DNA from: Staphylococcus aureus
Lineage (GTDB): Bacteria > Bacillota > Bacilli > Staphylococcales > Staphylococcaceae
Length of the DNA stretch: 64,000 nt
NCBI RefSeq assembly: GCF_001027105.1
Contig: NZ_CP011526.1
Location: 558,001 to 622,000, forward strand
Direction of reading: 5' to 3'
Part shown: positions 11,301 through 21,868 of the stretch, piece after piece
Position numbering within the stretch: the first letter of the stretch is position 1
How the letters are laid out: each line of letters begins with the position of its first letter
Program-made: the position numbers and the translations under genes
Notes under the pieces: model-generated
Databases searched by the model: none
What the model saw: only the letters and a program-made list of their open reading frames with translations
Told to the model about the DNA's origin: nothing

Positions 11301-12426
11301 CATTAAAGATGCAGATAACATGACATTAGACAGTGGTTTCTATAAAACACCAAAATATAGTTTAGGTGATTATGTTTGGTACGACAGTAATAAAGACGGC
11401 AAACAAGATTCAACTGAAAAAGGTATCAAAGATGTTAAAGTTACTTTATTAAATGAAAAAGGCGAAGTAATTGGAACAACTAAAACAGATGAAAATGGTA
11501 AATACTGCTTTGATAATTTAGATAGCGGTAAATACAAAGTTATTTTTGAAAAGCCTGCTGGCTTAACACAAACAGGTACAAATACAACTGAAGATGATAA
11601 AGATGCAGATGGTGGCGAAGTTGACGTAACAATTACGGATCATGATGATTTCACACTTGATAATGGCTACTACGAAGAAGAAACATCAGATAGCGACTCA
11701 GATTCGGACAGCGACTCAGATTCAGACAGAGACTCAGACTCAGATAGTGATTCAGACTCGGATAGCGATTCAGATTCAGACAGCGATTCAGATTCAGATA
11801 GCGATTCAGATTCAGACAGAGACTCAGATAGTGATTCAGACTCAGATAGCGACTCAGATTCAGACAGCGACTCAGATTCAGACAGCGACTCAGACTCAGA
11901 TAGTGATTCAGACTCAGATAGCGACTCAGATTCAGACAGCGACTCAGACTCAGACAGCGACTCAGACTCAGATAGTGACTCAGATTCAGATAGCGACTCA
12001 GATTCGGACAGCGATTCAGACTCAGATAGCGACTCAGATTCAGATAGCGATTCGGACTCAGATAGCGACTCAGATTCAGATAGTGATTCAGACTCAGATA
12101 GCGACTCAGATTCAGACAGCGACTCAGATTCGGATAGCGACTCAGATTCAGACAGCGACTCAGACTCAGATAGCGATTCAGATTCAGATAGCGACTCAGA
12201 CTCAGACAGCGATTCAGACTCAGACAGCGACTCAGACTCAGATGCAGGTAAGCACACACCTGTTAAACCAATGAGTACTACTAAAGACCATCACAATAAA
12301 GCAAAAGCATTACCAGAAACAGGTAATGAAAATAGCGGCTCAAATAACGCAACGTTATTTGGCGGATTATTCGCAGCATTAGGATCATTATTGTTATTCG
12401 GTCGTCGTAAAAAACAAAATAAATAA
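8317..12426 (+). CDS. sdrD: serine-aspartate repeat surface adhesin SdrD
   Basis: A 1369-aa MSCRAMM. It has a YSIRK-type signal peptide ([16 protein letters not shown], residues 23-38; cleavage near AKA at 52), an A region to about 567, and five B repeats beginning near residues 569, 681, 792, 902 and 1013. The SD stalk spans 1124-1309, with LPETG at 1332-1336 and a C-terminal membrane segment plus basic tail. Five B repeats are diagnostic of SdrD. It promotes adhesion to squamous cells through desmoglein-1 and abscess survival (literature on the family). Unusual features are a cysteine at residue 1064 in B5, where SdrC and SdrE have arginine, and two DR substitutions in the first part of the SD stalk. 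AGGAGT precedes the start. Confidence 0.97.
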   Translation: MLNRENKTAITRKGMVSNRLNKFSIRKYTVGTASILVGTTLIFGLGNQEAKAAESTNKELNEATTSASDNQSSDKVDMQQLNQEDNTKNDNQKEMVSSQGNETTSNGNKLIEKESVQSTTGNKVEVSTAKSDEQASPKSTNEDLNTKQTISNQEALQPDLQENKSVVNVQPTNEENKKVDAKTESTTLNVKSDAIKSNDETLVDNNSNSNNENNADIILPKSTAPKRLNTRMRIAAVQPSSTEAKNVNDLITSNTTLTVVDADKNNKIVPAQDYLSLKSQITVDDKVKSGDYFTIKYSDTVQVYGLNPEDIKNIGDIKDPNNGETIATAKHDTANNLITYTFTDYVDRFNSVQMGINYSIYMDADTIPVSKNDVEFNVTIGNTTTKTTANIQYPDYVVNEKNSIGSAFTETVSHVGNKENPGYYKQTIYVNPSENSLTNAKLKVQAYHSSYPNNIGQINKDVTDIKIYQVPKGYTLNKGYDVNTKELTDVTNQYLQKITYGDNNSAVIDFGNADSAYVVMVNTKFQYTNSESPTLVQMATLSSTGNKSVSTGNALGFTNNQSGGAGQEVYKIGNYVWEDTNKNGVQELGEKGVGNVTVTVFDNNTNTKVGEAVTKEDGSYLIPNLPNGDYRVEFSNLPKGYEVTPSKQGNNEELDSNGLSSVITVNGKDNLSADLGIYKPKYNLGDYVWEDTNKNGIQDQDEKGISGVTVTLKDENGNVLKTVTTDADGKYKFTDLDNGNYKVEFTTPEGYTPTTVTSGSDIEKDSNGLTTTGVINGADNMTLDSGFYKTPKYNLGNYVWEDTNKDGKQDSTEKGISGVTVTLKNENGEVLQTTKTDKDGKYQFTGLENGTYKVEFETPSGYTPTQVGSGTDEGIDSNGTSTTGVIKDKDNDTIDSGFYKPTYNLGDYVWEDTNKNGVQDKDEKGISGVTVTLKDENDKVLKTVTTDENGKYQFTDLNNGTYKVEFETPSGYTPTSVTSGNDTEKDSNGLTTTGVIKDADNMTLDSGFYKTPKYSLGDYVWYDSNKDGKQDSTEKGIKDVKVTLLNEKGEVIGTTKTDENGKYCFDNLDSGKYKVIFEKPAGLTQTGTNTTEDDKDADGGEVDVTITDHDDFTLDNGYYEEETSDSDSDSDSDSDSDRDSDSDSDSDSDSDSDSDSDSDSDSDSDSDRDSDSDSDSDSDSDSDSDSDSDSDSDSDSDSDSDSDSDSDSDSDSDSDSDSDSDSDSDSDSDSDSDSDSDSDSDSDSDSDSDSDSDSDSDSDSDSDSDSDSDSDSDSDSDSDSDSDSDSDSDSDSDSDSDSDSDSDSDSDSDAGKHTPVKPMSTTKDHHNKAKALPETGNENSGSNNATLFGGLFAALGSLLLFGRRKKQNK
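10021..11685 (+). repeat. five tandem B-repeat modules of sdrD
   Basis: Five units of about 330 bp (110-113 aa), each opening with a (K/T)Y.LG(D/N)YVW(E/Y)D.NK.G.Q.. calcium-loop motif and ending (D/S)(L/G)(G/F)(I/Y)(Y/K). The final unit ([16 protein letters not shown]) and its flanks are nearly identical to the last B unit of sdrC and sdrE, consistent with gene conversion or unequal exchange between the three genes. Confidence 0.9.
11686..12243 (+). repeat. SD dipeptide repeat tract of sdrD
   Basis: 186 residues of SD repeat from 18-bp units. Two units carry AGA (Arg) in place of AGC (Ser) near 11727 and 11818, giving DRDSD. This marks an internal duplication or a shared mutation. Confidence 0.95.
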
Positions 12427-12436
12427 TACAGCTTAT

Positions 12437-12465
12437 ACCAGGTCCGTGAGGCCTGGTTTTTTATT
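12437..12465 (+). terminator. sdrD terminator
   Basis: CCAGG-TCCGTGAGG-CCTGG followed by TTTTTTATTT, the same family as the sdrC and sdrE terminators. The 393-bp gap to sdrE contains otherwise only AT-rich sequence and the sdrE promoter. Confidence 0.85.
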
Positions 12466-12721
12466 TCAAAATTTATGAAATGTATCTTATGTTTGAGATT
12501 AAATAGTGCAATTTTTTAAAAAATATAACATAAATCAACATAAATTTAATTCATCTTTACATTAAAAGTACAAACGAATAAGAAAAGCAATTAAACACAG
12601 TATCAAACCATTTAAAACAATTGATATAAAAAACAAACGAATAATTAAAAAGTACTAGAATTAATTTATTCAAACCAAAGTGTAAAATAACAGTCTTAGA
12701 TAAATAAATTTATTTAAAGTA

Positions 12722-12750
12722 TTGTGCTTTATCTAAAAATGTATTACGAT
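12722..12750 (+). promoter_or_regulatory. sdrE promoter, sigma-A type
   Basis: TTGTGC at 12722-12727, a 17-nt spacer and TACGAT at 12745-12750. The spacer TTTATCTAAAAATGTA matches that of sdrD almost exactly. Confidence 0.7.
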
Positions 12751-12819
12751 GGGAATACAAATTTTTATATGTAAAAATATTAATTTTTTGCAAATATTGA
12801 TATTTTAAAGGAGATTTAT

Positions 12820-15800
12820 ATGATTAACAGGGATAATAAAAAGGCAATAACAAAAAAGGGTATGATTTCAAATCGCTTAAACAAATTTTCGATTAGAAAG
12901 TATACTGTAGGAACTGCATCGATTTTAGTAGGTACGACATTGATTTTTGGTCTAGGGAACCAAGAAGCTAAAGCTGCTGAAAACACTAGTACAGAAAATG
13001 CAAAACAAGATGATGCAACGACTAGTGATAATAAAGAAGTAGTGTCGGAAACTGAAAATAATTCGACAACAGAAAATAATTCAACAAATCCAATTAAGAA
13101 AGAAACAAATACTGATTCACAACCAGAAGCTAAAAAAGAATCAACTTCATCAAGTACTCAAAAACAGCAAAATAACGTTACAGCTACAACTGAAACTAAG
13201 CCTCAAAACATTGAAAAAGAAAATGTTAAACCTTCAACTGATAAAACTGCGACAGAAGATACATCTGTTATTTTAGAAGAGAAGAAAGCACCAAATAATA
13301 CAAATAACGATGTAACTACAAAACCATCTACAAGTGAACCATCTACAAGTGAAATTCAAACAAAACCAACTACACCTCAAGAATCTACAAATATTGAAAA
13401 TTCACAACCGCAACCAACGCCTTCAAAAGTAGACAATCAAGTTACAGATGCAACTAATCCAAAAGAACCAGTAAATGTGTCAAAAGAAGAACTTAAAAAT
13501 AATCCTGAGAAATTAAAAGAATTGGTTAGAAATGATAGCAATACAGATCATTCAACTAAACCAGTTGCTACAGCTCCAACAAGTGTTGCACCAAAACGTG
13601 TAAACGCAAAAATGCGCTTTGCAGTTGCACAACCAGCAGCAGTTGCTTCAAACAATGTAAATGATTTAATTAAAGTGACGAAGCAAACAATCAAAGTTGG
13701 CGATGGTAAAGATAATGTGGCAGCAGCGCATGACGGTAAAGATATTGAATATGATACAGAGTTTACAATTGACAATAAAGTCAAAAAAGGCGATACAATG
13801 ACGATTAATTATGATAAGAATGTAATTCCTTCGGATTTAACAGATAAAAATGATCCTATCGATATTACTGATCCATCAGGAGAGGTCATTGCTAAAGGAA
13901 CATTTGATAAAGCAACTAAGCAAATCACATATACATTTACAGACTATGTAGATAAATATGAAGATATAAAATCACGCTTAACTCTATATTCGTATATTGA
14001 TAAAAAAACAGTTCCAAATGAGACAAGTTTGAATTTAACATTTGCTACAGCAGGTAAAGAAACAAGCCAAAATGTCACTGTTGATTATCAAGATCCAATG
14101 GTCCATGGTGATTCAAACATTCAATCTATCTTTACAAAATTAGATGAAGATAAGCAAACTATTGAACAACAAATTTATGTTAACCCATTGAAAAAATCAG
14201 CAACCAACACTAAAGTTGATATAGCTGGTAGTCAAGTAGATGATTATGGAAATATTAAACTAGGAAATGGTAGCACCATTATTGACCAAAATACAGAAAT
14301 AAAGGTTTATAAAGTTAACTCTGATCAACAATTGCCTCAAAGTAATAGAATCTATGATTTTAGTCAATACGAAGATGTAACAAGTCAATTTGATAATAAA
14401 AAATCATTTAGTAATAATGTAGCAACATTGGATTTTGGTGATATTAATTCAGCCTATATTATCAAAGTTGTTAGTAAATATACACCTACATCAGATGGCG
14501 AACTAGATATTGCCCAAGGTACTAGTATGAGAACAACTGATAAATATGGTTATTATAATTATGCAGGATATTCAAACTTCATCGTAACTTCTAATGACAC
14601 TGGCGGTGGCGACGGTACTGTTAAACCTGAAGAAAAGTTATACAAAATTGGTGACTATGTATGGGAAGACGTTGATAAAGACGGTGTTCAAGGTACAGAT
14701 TCAAAAGAAAAACCAATGGCAAACGTTTTAGTTACATTAACTTACCCGGACGGTACTACAAAATCAGTAAGAACAGATGCTAATGGTCATTATGAATTCG
14801 GTGGTTTGAAAGACGGAGAAACTTATACAGTTAAATTCGAAACGCCAACTGGATATCTTCCAACAAAAGTAAATGGAACAACTGATGGTGAAAAAGACTC
14901 AAATGGTAGTTCGGTTACTGTTAAAATTAATGGTAAAGATGATATGTCTTTAGATACTGGTTTTTACAAAGAACCTAAATACAACTTAGGTGACTATGTA
15001 TGGGAAGATACTAATAAAGATGGTATCCAAGATGCAAATGAGCCAGGAATCAAAGATGTTAAGGTTACATTAAAAGATAGTACTGGAAAAGTTATTGGTA
15101 CAACTACTACTGATGCCTCGGGTAAATATAAATTTACAGATTTAGATAATGGTAACTATACAGTAGAATTTGAAACACCAGCAGGTTACACGCCAACGGT
15201 TAAAAATACTACAGCTGATGATAAAGATTCTAATGGTTTAACAACAACAGGTGTCATTAAAGATGCAGATAATATGACATTAGACAGTGGTTTCTATAAA
15301 ACACCAAAATACAGTTTAGGTGATTATGTTTGGTACGACAGTAATAAAGACGGCAAACAAGATTCAACTGAAAAAGGTATCAAAGATGTGACAGTTACAT
15401 TGCAAAACGAAAAAGGCGAAGTAATTGGAACAACTAAAACAGATGAAAATGGTAAATATCGTTTCGATAATTTAGATAGCGGTAAATACAAAGTTATTTT
15501 TGAAAAGCCTGCTGGCTTAACACAAACAGTTACAAATACAACTGAAGATGATAAAGATGCAGATGGTGGCGAAGTTGACGTAACAATTACGGATCATGAT
15601 GATTTCACACTTGATAACGGATACTTCGAAGAAGATACATCAGACAGCGATTCAGACTCAGATAGTGACTCAGACAGCGACTCAGACTCAGACAGCGACT
15701 CAGACTCAGACAGTGATTCAGATTCAGACAGCGACTCAGATTCAGATAGCGACTCAGATTCGGACAGCGATTCAGACTCAGATAGCGACTCAGATTCAGA

Positions 15801-16320
15801 TAGCGATTCAGACTCAGACAGCGACTCAGATTCAGATAGCGATTCGGACTCAGACAGCGATTCAGACTCAGATAGCGACTCAGACTCAGACAGCGACTCA
15901 GATTCAGATAGCGATTCGGACTCAGATAGCGACTCAGATTCAGACAGCGATTCAGACTCAGATAGCGACTCAGATTCAGACAGCGATTCAGACTCAGATA
16001 GCGACTCAGACTCAGACAGTGATTCAGATTCAGACAGCGACTCAGACTCAGATAGCGACTCAGATTCGGACAGCGACTCAGACTCTGATAGCGACTCAGA
16101 CTCAGACAGTGATTCAGACAGCGATTCAGACTCGGATGCAGGAAAACATACACCTGTTAAACCAATGAGTACTACTAAAGACCATCACAATAAAGCAAAA
16201 GCATTACCAGAAACAGGTAGTGAAAATAACGGCTCAAATAACGCAACGTTATTTGGTGGATTATTTGCAGCATTAGGTTCATTATTGTTATTCGGTCGTC
16301 GCAAAAAACAAAACAAATAA
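12820..16320 (+). CDS. sdrE: serine-aspartate repeat surface adhesin SdrE
   Basis: A 1166-aa MSCRAMM. It has a YSIRK-type signal peptide (residues 23-38; cleavage near AKA at 52), a long low-complexity N1 segment rich in T, E, N and Q, and the N2-N3 ligand-binding part of the A region to about 606. Three B repeats start near residues 607, 720 and 830. The SD stalk is 941-1106 and LPETG is at 1129-1133, followed by a hydrophobic segment and basic tail. SdrE captures complement factor H and C4b-binding protein. The allelic form Bbp binds bone sialoprotein; from remembered A-region sequence this copy is the SdrE form rather than Bbp. AAAGGAG precedes the ATG. Confidence 0.95.
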   Translation: MINRDNKKAITKKGMISNRLNKFSIRKYTVGTASILVGTTLIFGLGNQEAKAAENTSTENAKQDDATTSDNKEVVSETENNSTTENNSTNPIKKETNTDSQPEAKKESTSSSTQKQQNNVTATTETKPQNIEKENVKPSTDKTATEDTSVILEEKKAPNNTNNDVTTKPSTSEPSTSEIQTKPTTPQESTNIENSQPQPTPSKVDNQVTDATNPKEPVNVSKEELKNNPEKLKELVRNDSNTDHSTKPVATAPTSVAPKRVNAKMRFAVAQPAAVASNNVNDLIKVTKQTIKVGDGKDNVAAAHDGKDIEYDTEFTIDNKVKKGDTMTINYDKNVIPSDLTDKNDPIDITDPSGEVIAKGTFDKATKQITYTFTDYVDKYEDIKSRLTLYSYIDKKTVPNETSLNLTFATAGKETSQNVTVDYQDPMVHGDSNIQSIFTKLDEDKQTIEQQIYVNPLKKSATNTKVDIAGSQVDDYGNIKLGNGSTIIDQNTEIKVYKVNSDQQLPQSNRIYDFSQYEDVTSQFDNKKSFSNNVATLDFGDINSAYIIKVVSKYTPTSDGELDIAQGTSMRTTDKYGYYNYAGYSNFIVTSNDTGGGDGTVKPEEKLYKIGDYVWEDVDKDGVQGTDSKEKPMANVLVTLTYPDGTTKSVRTDANGHYEFGGLKDGETYTVKFETPTGYLPTKVNGTTDGEKDSNGSSVTVKINGKDDMSLDTGFYKEPKYNLGDYVWEDTNKDGIQDANEPGIKDVKVTLKDSTGKVIGTTTTDASGKYKFTDLDNGNYTVEFETPAGYTPTVKNTTADDKDSNGLTTTGVIKDADNMTLDSGFYKTPKYSLGDYVWYDSNKDGKQDSTEKGIKDVTVTLQNEKGEVIGTTKTDENGKYRFDNLDSGKYKVIFEKPAGLTQTVTNTTEDDKDADGGEVDVTITDHDDFTLDNGYFEEDTSDSDSDSDSDSDSDSDSDSDSDSDSDSDSDSDSDSDSDSDSDSDSDSDSDSDSDSDSDSDSDSDSDSDSDSDSDSDSDSDSDSDSDSDSDSDSDSDSDSDSDSDSDSDSDSDSDSDSDSDSDSDSDSDSDSDSDSDSDSDSDSDSDSDSDSDSDSDSDSDSDSDSDAGKHTPVKPMSTTKDHHNKAKALPETGSENNGSNNATLFGGLFAALGSLLLFGRRKKQNK
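15640..16137 (+). repeat. SD dipeptide repeat tract of sdrE
   Basis: 166 residues of SD repeat from 18-bp units, the shortest of the three tracts and without the N or R substitutions seen in sdrC and sdrD. Confidence 0.95.
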
Positions 16321-16331
16321 TACAATATGAC

Positions 16332-16357
16332 CCAGGTCCTTGTGGCCTGGTTTTTTT
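16332..16357 (+). terminator. sdrE terminator
   Basis: CCAGG-TCCTTGTGG-CCTGG followed by seven T residues; third member of the Sdr terminator family. Confidence 0.85.
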
Positions 16358-16438
16358 ATAATTACACATGCAATAGATGTATTTTTCATATAAAATAAAC
16401 AATAAAGATACGGAATAAAACTTATATGAGGCGATAAT

Positions 16439-17911
16439 ATGAATTACATTTTAGGAACAATTTTAGAAAGTAAAATTACAGGTGTAGAAAAAGCGCAAAT
16501 AAATAGATTGAAGTTGTTCAAACAACACGGCATATCTTCAAAATGTGTATATGTTAAATGGAATCCTTATTCATACACATATGCGAAGCAACATCAGATT
16601 GAAAATGATGTATTTACAATGTATGACTATTTTCAAAAAGCAATCAATTATAAAAAGACAAAGCAAGTTAACTGGATACAGTATTGGGAAAAGTCATGTA
16701 GGTACACATTGAAATTTGTGGAAAATTCAAATGATGTCAGAATATATGATGAAGAGCAATTTGTAATGTATGCTCATTTTTTAGATAAACAGTATCATCA
16801 ATTAAATTATGTGAATTATTTTGATCATAAAAGAAGAAAAGTAAAACGCGAATTGTATGATGGAAGAGGCTTTTTAAGTTGTTCTCGAATTTTAGGTGAA
16901 GGACAACGGATTGTACTCGAAAATTACTATACACCTAATGGGGAAATCGTCATCCAAAAATATTTTGACGATATAAAAGGGAAAAACACGCTCACAAAGG
17001 TTATCTTAAATGAAGACCAGCATCAACAATTTTTTGATACAGAAGATGAATTAGTTCAATATTTTCTCCATCAATTATGTAAAAATAATGATCAAATCAT
17101 ATTAGATCGTCCTCATGAATTAGGAAATGTTATAGCGGGATTAAATCAAAGTATTCCAGTTATTGTTGTGCTCCATAGTACACATTTATCCGGTGCCGGT
17201 AATGGTATAAAAAGTTTTTATAAAACAGTGTTTAATAATTTAACACGTTATAAAGCGATTGTTGTATCAACAGAAAAGCAATGCCAAGATATTTCACAAT
17301 ATATTGAAAATAAAATACCAGTTATCAATATTCCGGTTGGCTACGTGGCAAATTTAAAGTATCAATTTGACATCAATCAAAAGGAGAAAAATCATATCAT
17401 ATCAATTGCTCGCCTCGTTGAAAATAAACAAATTAAACATCAAATTGAAGTAATCAAGCAATTAGTAACAAAACATCCCAATATTCAATTGAATATTTAT
17501 GGACATGGAAATGGTTTGTCAGAATATCGACAACTTGTAGAAGATTATCATTTATCGGAACATGTTAAATTTCATGGTTTTAAGACGCATATTAATGAAG
17601 AGATTGCTAAAGCAGAACTGATGTTATCGACAAGTAAAATGGAAGGTTTTGGCTTAGCAATTTTAGAGTCGCTTTCAGTAGGTACACCAGTGATCAGTTA
17701 TGATGTAGATTATGGTCCATCAGAACTGATTCAAGATGGATTTAATGGCTATTTAGTACCTCAAGGTGACATCAATCAAATGGTTGAAAAGGTCGACCAA
17801 TTACTAAATAATACTCAAAAATTGCAACAGTTTTCAATTAATAGCATAGAATCTGCACAACAGTACAATGCAACTACTATCAGTACAAAGTGGCAAAATA
17901 TTTTAAACTAA
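16439..17911 (+). CDS. sdgA: SD-repeat glycosyltransferase (SdgA/SdgB family)
   Basis: A 490-aa cytoplasmic GT4-type glycosyltransferase. The N-terminal half is specific to the family. The C-terminal GT-B domain shows a nucleotide-sugar site: SIARLVENKQIKHQIE near residue 320, STSKMEGFGLAILESLSVGTPV with the E-x7-E motif, then YDVDYGPSELI. SdgA and SdgB add N-acetylglucosamine to the SD stalks of SdrC/D/E and clumping factors, protecting them from host protease. The position directly after sdrE fits that role. Which of the two genes is A and which is B cannot be decided from sequence alone; the symbol follows gene order as remembered. The GAGGCGATAAT start context is reasonable. Confidence 0.8.
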   Translation: MNYILGTILESKITGVEKAQINRLKLFKQHGISSKCVYVKWNPYSYTYAKQHQIENDVFTMYDYFQKAINYKKTKQVNWIQYWEKSCRYTLKFVENSNDVRIYDEEQFVMYAHFLDKQYHQLNYVNYFDHKRRKVKRELYDGRGFLSCSRILGEGQRIVLENYYTPNGEIVIQKYFDDIKGKNTLTKVILNEDQHQQFFDTEDELVQYFLHQLCKNNDQIILDRPHELGNVIAGLNQSIPVIVVLHSTHLSGAGNGIKSFYKTVFNNLTRYKAIVVSTEKQCQDISQYIENKIPVINIPVGYVANLKYQFDINQKEKNHIISIARLVENKQIKHQIEVIKQLVTKHPNIQLNIYGHGNGLSEYRQLVEDYHLSEHVKFHGFKTHINEEIAKAELMLSTSKMEGFGLAILESLSVGTPVISYDVDYGPSELIQDGFNGYLVPQGDINQMVEKVDQLLNNTQKLQQFSINSIESAQQYNATTISTKWQNILN

Positions 17912-17918
17912 GTCAAAA

Positions 17919-18012
17919 GAAAAAAGCATTTTCCTAGAATCATCTATTTAACAAACCTCGTTCATACGAACTTACATGTTTAGTTAAATGACATAGGAAA
18001 ATGCTATTTTTG
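17919..18012. terminator. bidirectional terminator between the two convergent glycosyltransferase genes
   Basis: AAAAAGCATTTTCCTA pairs with TAGGAAAATGCTATTTTT around an inner TTTAAC/GTTAAA pairing. The T-tract on the plus strand and the A-tract at the other end (T-tract on the minus strand) allow use in both directions. Confidence 0.85.
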
Positions 18013-18034
18013 TAAAAATAAAGGTAAAGTACAT

Positions 18035-19525
18035 TTATATAAGACGAACAAATTGGTCCCATTGTTTAATTAACGACGCTTTACTATATTGTTGTGCTTT
18101 TGCCAAACTACCTTTTGACAGTCGTTGCTGTACTTCAGGATGATCAATCACATATTTTACTTTATCAAATAGGGCATCTTCATCATTTTTAGTAATTAAA
18201 TAACCATTGAAATCTGAAGTAATCAGTTCGTTAGGTCCATATTTAATATCATAACTAATAACTGGAACACCATGTGCTAAAGATTCAAGTAGCGCTAAAG
18301 AGAAACCTTCCATGTTACTTGTTATTAAACTCAAATAGGCATCGCTATATTCTTGGTCTAGATTGCTTAAAAAGCCGCGTAAGTAAACATGATTTTCCAA
18401 TCCATATTTTTGTATCAATTCATTTAATTTTTTACTTTCAGAACCAAAACCATACATATGAAGCTCTATTTTTGGGACATACGATACTAAGCGTTTAATT
18501 AATTCAATTTGTTGATGTAATTGTTTTTCAGGTGAATAACGAGCAACGGAAATTAATTTAACACTGCGCTGATCTAATGTTTGGACTGGTGTATCAATTG
18601 TTTCACTATAGCCGACAGGAATATTAACAACTGGAATAGTATGGTTAATACGTTTTTCAACATCTAATTTTTGCTGCTCAGTAGAAACGATAATTGCACG
18701 ATATCGAGATAAATTTTCAAACATCGCTTTATATACATTTTTAAATGGCGATGAATCTAATGCATCAATATTTTTAATGTGTGTACTGTGAAGCACAGCT
18801 ACTACTGGGATTGACTCAGGCGTTAAGTTGAAAATAGGTGCTGTGTACACATTACGATCACTGAAAAATAAATCCCCATGTTGATATAGTTGTTTAATGA
18901 AAAATGCGCCTAATTCCGTTTCATTATTAAAGAAATATTGTTTGTTAGCATAGTAAACAATAATTTTTTGTACTTCTGGTTTGCCATCCTTGTAAGAAAA
19001 ATACTTTTCTAATTTTGTGTCACCTTCTGGATTATAGAAAAATTCACATAATGTTTGTTGTTTATCAACAAGAATCCTACTACAACTTAAAAAGCCACGC
19101 ACATCATAAAAATCACGTTTTACTTTTCGTCTTTGACTATCAAAATGATTTACATAATCTAATATACGATATTTAGGATCTTGAAAATGGGCATACATTA
19201 AGAAACGCTCTTGATCATATATTCTAAAGTCATGACTATTTTCAACATGTTTTAAAGTATAATGACATTCATCAGTCCAATACGACAACCAGTCAAATGG
19301 TTCATTGCGTTCTAAATATGTTGCTTCTTGGAAGAAATCATACATATTAATATAGTCAGAACTAGTAATATAATTTTGGGCATTTCTATATAAATATCTA
19401 TTCCATGACAGAAATACACATTGCGCTGGTCTTCCCATTTCTTTAAATAAATTTAAACGATTAATAATTGCTTTCTCTATCCCAGTTAAATTAACACCTA
19501 AACTATTACCTACAAAATAATTCAT
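18035..19525 (-). CDS. sdgB: SD-repeat glycosyltransferase (SdgA/SdgB family), second paralogue
   Basis: A 496-aa paralogue of the glycosyltransferase on the opposite strand. The shared blocks are strong: the N-terminal MNYFVGNSLGVNLTGIEKA, the middle VAVLHSTHIKN, PVVNIPVGY, the donor-site SVARYSPEKQLHQQIE, and TSNMEGFSLALLESLAHGVPV with the catalytic E-x7-E pair. It acts in the cytoplasm on SD dipeptides of Sdr and Clf proteins before export. The convergent orientation means it has its own promoter, in the gap before folE2. Assignment of the B symbol is by gene order only. Confidence 0.8.
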   Translation of the reverse strand: MNYFVGNSLGVNLTGIEKAIINRLNLFKEMGRPAQCVFLSWNRYLYRNAQNYITSSDYINMYDFFQEATYLERNEPFDWLSYWTDECHYTLKHVENSHDFRIYDQERFLMYAHFQDPKYRILDYVNHFDSQRRKVKRDFYDVRGFLSCSRILVDKQQTLCEFFYNPEGDTKLEKYFSYKDGKPEVQKIIVYYANKQYFFNNETELGAFFIKQLYQHGDLFFSDRNVYTAPIFNLTPESIPVVAVLHSTHIKNIDALDSSPFKNVYKAMFENLSRYRAIIVSTEQQKLDVEKRINHTIPVVNIPVGYSETIDTPVQTLDQRSVKLISVARYSPEKQLHQQIELIKRLVSYVPKIELHMYGFGSESKKLNELIQKYGLENHVYLRGFLSNLDQEYSDAYLSLITSNMEGFSLALLESLAHGVPVISYDIKYGPNELITSDFNGYLITKNDEDALFDKVKYVIDHPEVQQRLSKGSLAKAQQYSKASLIKQWDQFVRLI

Positions 19526-19756
19526 TTACAACACCACTTATATCTATTTTTTATAATTATATCACATAATATTTAATTACTTCTTTTAACTGGAAGATGT
19601 GTTTATTTATAAAACAACAAATTTTGATATTTATAATGATAGTAGTTATTCAATCAACTACGACCAATATATCATTGTAGAGCTTAGGATATTGATTTAT
19701 GACTCAGGCACATCAAATGAGAAGATTTATAAAAGAGATATACAACTCTAGAAGGT

Positions 19757-19790
19757 ATAATAAAAACGCGCAACTAATGTTACGCGTTTG
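19757..19790 (-). terminator. terminator of the yojF-bshB2-folE2 transcript
   Basis: On the minus strand AAACGCG pairs with CGCGTTT and runs into TTTATT. It lies 17 bp past the folE2 stop codon. The sequence from 19526 to 19756 holds no gene and should contain the sdgB promoter. Confidence 0.8.
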
Positions 19791-19806
19791 AATTAATCAT
19801 ATGATA

Positions 19807-20685
19807 TTATTTGCGATACTTTAATTTAGCGAAAGCATCATGTTGATGGATAGACTCTTCATTACGACATTCGATATCGAAACCGTCTAACCAATCAAAT
19901 TCAACTAAGTCCGCGGCAATTAAACGAATTAAGTCTTCGACAAAACGTGGATTTTCATATGCACGCTCTGTCACACGTTTTTCATCAGGACGTTTTAAAA
20001 TAGGGTATAGAATTGAACTTGCATTAGCTTCCATTGCATCTAAAATTTTATTTTTATAGTCATCAACTATGTCTTGATCTTTATTAATATATGTTTTAAC
20101 AGTGACAACACCACGTTGGTTGTGCGCTGAATACTCACTTATTTCTTTTGAACAAGGGCATAGCGTTGTGACAGTTGCTTCAATAGTAAGTTCTTTACGT
20201 GTAACTTTATCACCGTCAATTGCTAATCCATAAGTGACATCGGCATTACCAACTGCTTTAATATTTGTGGTTGGACTATAGCGATCAAAGAACCATTTCC
20301 CAGAAACATCAACGCCTGCCGCATTTTGTTTCATATTCGTTTGTAAAGTGCGTAACACCTGATAAAGTGTATTAAATTCAAGTTCAATACCATTATCATA
20401 GTGCTTTTCAACACTTTCGATTATACGGCTCATATTAATACCTTTTTCGTCTTTTGTTAAACTTGTTGAAAAACTAAATGTGCCAGCTGTTTGATACTGG
20501 TCAACAAGTACAGGGTACACTAAGTTTTTAATACCAACTTCTTCTATTTCAAATAAAAAATCTTTATGTGTACTTTGTAAATCTGTCATTTCGTTCTTAG
20601 TAGTAGGTTTCGTGCCTTCAATAGGATCTACGGAACCAAAGTGTTTCCAACGACCTTCTCGTGTCGATAAATCAAATTCAGTCAT
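19807..20685 (-). CDS. folE2: GTP cyclohydrolase FolE2 (type IB)
   Basis: A 292-aa FolE2-type GTP cyclohydrolase, which makes 7,8-dihydroneopterin triphosphate for folate synthesis. It is unrelated in sequence to classical FolE but shares the tunnelling fold. The visible active-site segment is [20 protein letters not shown], carrying the conserved cysteine and histidine, and the C-terminus [16 protein letters not shown] is family-typical. The start is preceded by GGAGG. It is third in a three-gene minus-strand set, 12 bp after bshB2. Confidence 0.9.
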
Positions 20686-20697
20686 TTTTTTCCTCCG

Positions 20698-21363
20698 TTA
20701 AGATTTAAAGTGATATGTCCAATATGGTTCGACTGTTAAAAAGCTGTGTTGTTTACCATCGATTTCAGGACTTGCTAATTGTTTTAAAAATGGACCTGTT
20801 TGAGAAGCATGTGCTTCAAATGCCTTAATTTTAAGTTCTTTAAAATCTGTAATATAATTTTGAATATCAGGTTCTCCAAGAGCTTCGGTTGCATCATTAC
20901 TGAACGCAACTAAAGTTAAACGAGGGCGTTCTTCTTTAGGCATGCGTTCAACCGTTCGAATTACAGCGTCTGCTGTTGCTTCGTGATCAGGATGTACTGC
21001 ATATCCAGGATAAAATGAAATAATCAATGATGGATTTGTATCATCGATTAAAGATTTAATCATACCATCTATATGTTCATAGGGTTCAAATTCGACAGTT
21101 TTGTCACGTAAACCCATTTTTCTTAAATCAGTAATACCGATAACTTTACAAGCTTCTTCTAGTTCACGCTCACGAATACTTGGTAATGATTCGCGTGTTG
21201 CAAATGGGGGATTACCTAAATTTCTGCCCATTTGTCCTAGGGTTAAACATGCATATGTTACAGGTATGCCTTTTTGGATATAATTTGCTAATGTGCCTGC
21301 AGATGAGAAGGTTTCATCATCAGGATGTGGAAATATTACTAATACATGTCTTTCGTCAGTCAT
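20698..21363 (-). CDS. bshB2: bacillithiol biosynthesis deacetylase BshB2
   Basis: A 221-aa zinc-dependent N-acetylglucosamine deacetylase of the LmbE family. The metal motif FPHPDDETF lies at the N-terminus and the second motif HPDHEAT near residue 125. It removes acetyl from GlcNAc-malate (and can act as a bacillithiol-conjugate amidase) in making bacillithiol, the low-molecular-weight thiol of staphylococci. The start at 21363 is chosen because AGAGGAGG lies directly before it; an in-frame start 84 nt upstream would lie inside the preceding gene. The neighbour is the yojF-type gene, an arrangement conserved with Bacillus yojFG. Confidence 0.88.
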   Translation of the reverse strand: MTDERHVLVIFPHPDDETFSSAGTLANYIQKGIPVTYACLTLGQMGRNLGNPPFATRESLPSIRERELEEACKVIGITDLRKMGLRDKTVEFEPYEHIDGMIKSLIDDTNPSLIISFYPGYAVHPDHEATADAVIRTVERMPKEERPRLTLVAFSNDATEALGEPDIQNYITDFKELKIKAFEAHASQTGPFLKQLASPEIDGKQHSFLTVEPYWTYHFKS

Positions 21364-21376
21364 GTTGATGCCTCCT

Positions 21377-21745
21377 CTATAAATTAAATGGTCGCTCACT
21401 AATTTGAAGTGCTGCAGCGAGTTGACCTTCGTAATTAAAACCTGCAATTAAAAATTCATCATGCTCATTGACCTCAAAATGCGTTAGACCTTGTACATAA
21501 ACCCAACCACCATTTGATAGTTTAAGACCAATGCGATAAGGTTCTTTATTACCACCTTTTAGTTGTGCATGCGTATATGTTATTTGTATGTTTCTTAAAA
21601 AAGTACCAGCATTAAAAACACGTTGATCGAAATGGTTCGCATAGGCCCCATTTGTCGTTTCAACATGCAGATACACAGGTTTATGTTCAAAAGAAGCAAG
21701 TAAATCTATAACTTCTTGTTCTTTAATTGGTTCCAACACGTTCAC
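21377..21745 (-). CDS. YojF-like DUF1806 protein
   Basis: A 122-aa small soluble protein of the DUF1806/YojF family, function unknown. No signal peptide or membrane segment is visible; the sequence is beta-rich. It is encoded 13 bp upstream of bshB2, which is the same order as in Bacillus, suggesting a link with bacillithiol metabolism. It is the first gene of the minus-strand set and its promoter lies in the 269-bp divergent gap before nagB. Confidence 0.8.
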   Translation of the reverse strand: MNVLEPIKEQEVIDLLASFEHKPVYLHVETTNGAYANHFDQRVFNAGTFLRNIQITYTHAQLKGGNKEPYRIGLKLSNGGWVYVQGLTHFEVNEHDEFLIAGFNYEGQLAAALQISERPFNL

Positions 21746-21856
21746 TCCTTACACTATCAATGTGTTTATCTTTCTATTTTACTAAAAACTATTCGATAAT
21801 TGTATACGATTGCTCAATTATTTATAAATTAATTTTCATGAAGGGTAATTACTCAG

Positions 21857-21868
21857 GATTACGTAATC
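21857..21868. promoter_or_regulatory. 12-bp palindrome in the yojF/nagB divergent promoter region
   Basis: GATTACGTAATC is a perfect palindrome midway between two divergent starts, a likely position for a regulator site. No regulator can be named from the sequence. Confidence 0.35.

Noticed and set aside
11642..12274. Equivalent open frames over the sdrD SD tract on both strands
   Set aside because: Repeat shadows of the SD coding frame, as in sdrC.
15596..16168. Equivalent open frames over the sdrE SD tract
   Set aside because: Repeat shadows of the SD coding frame.
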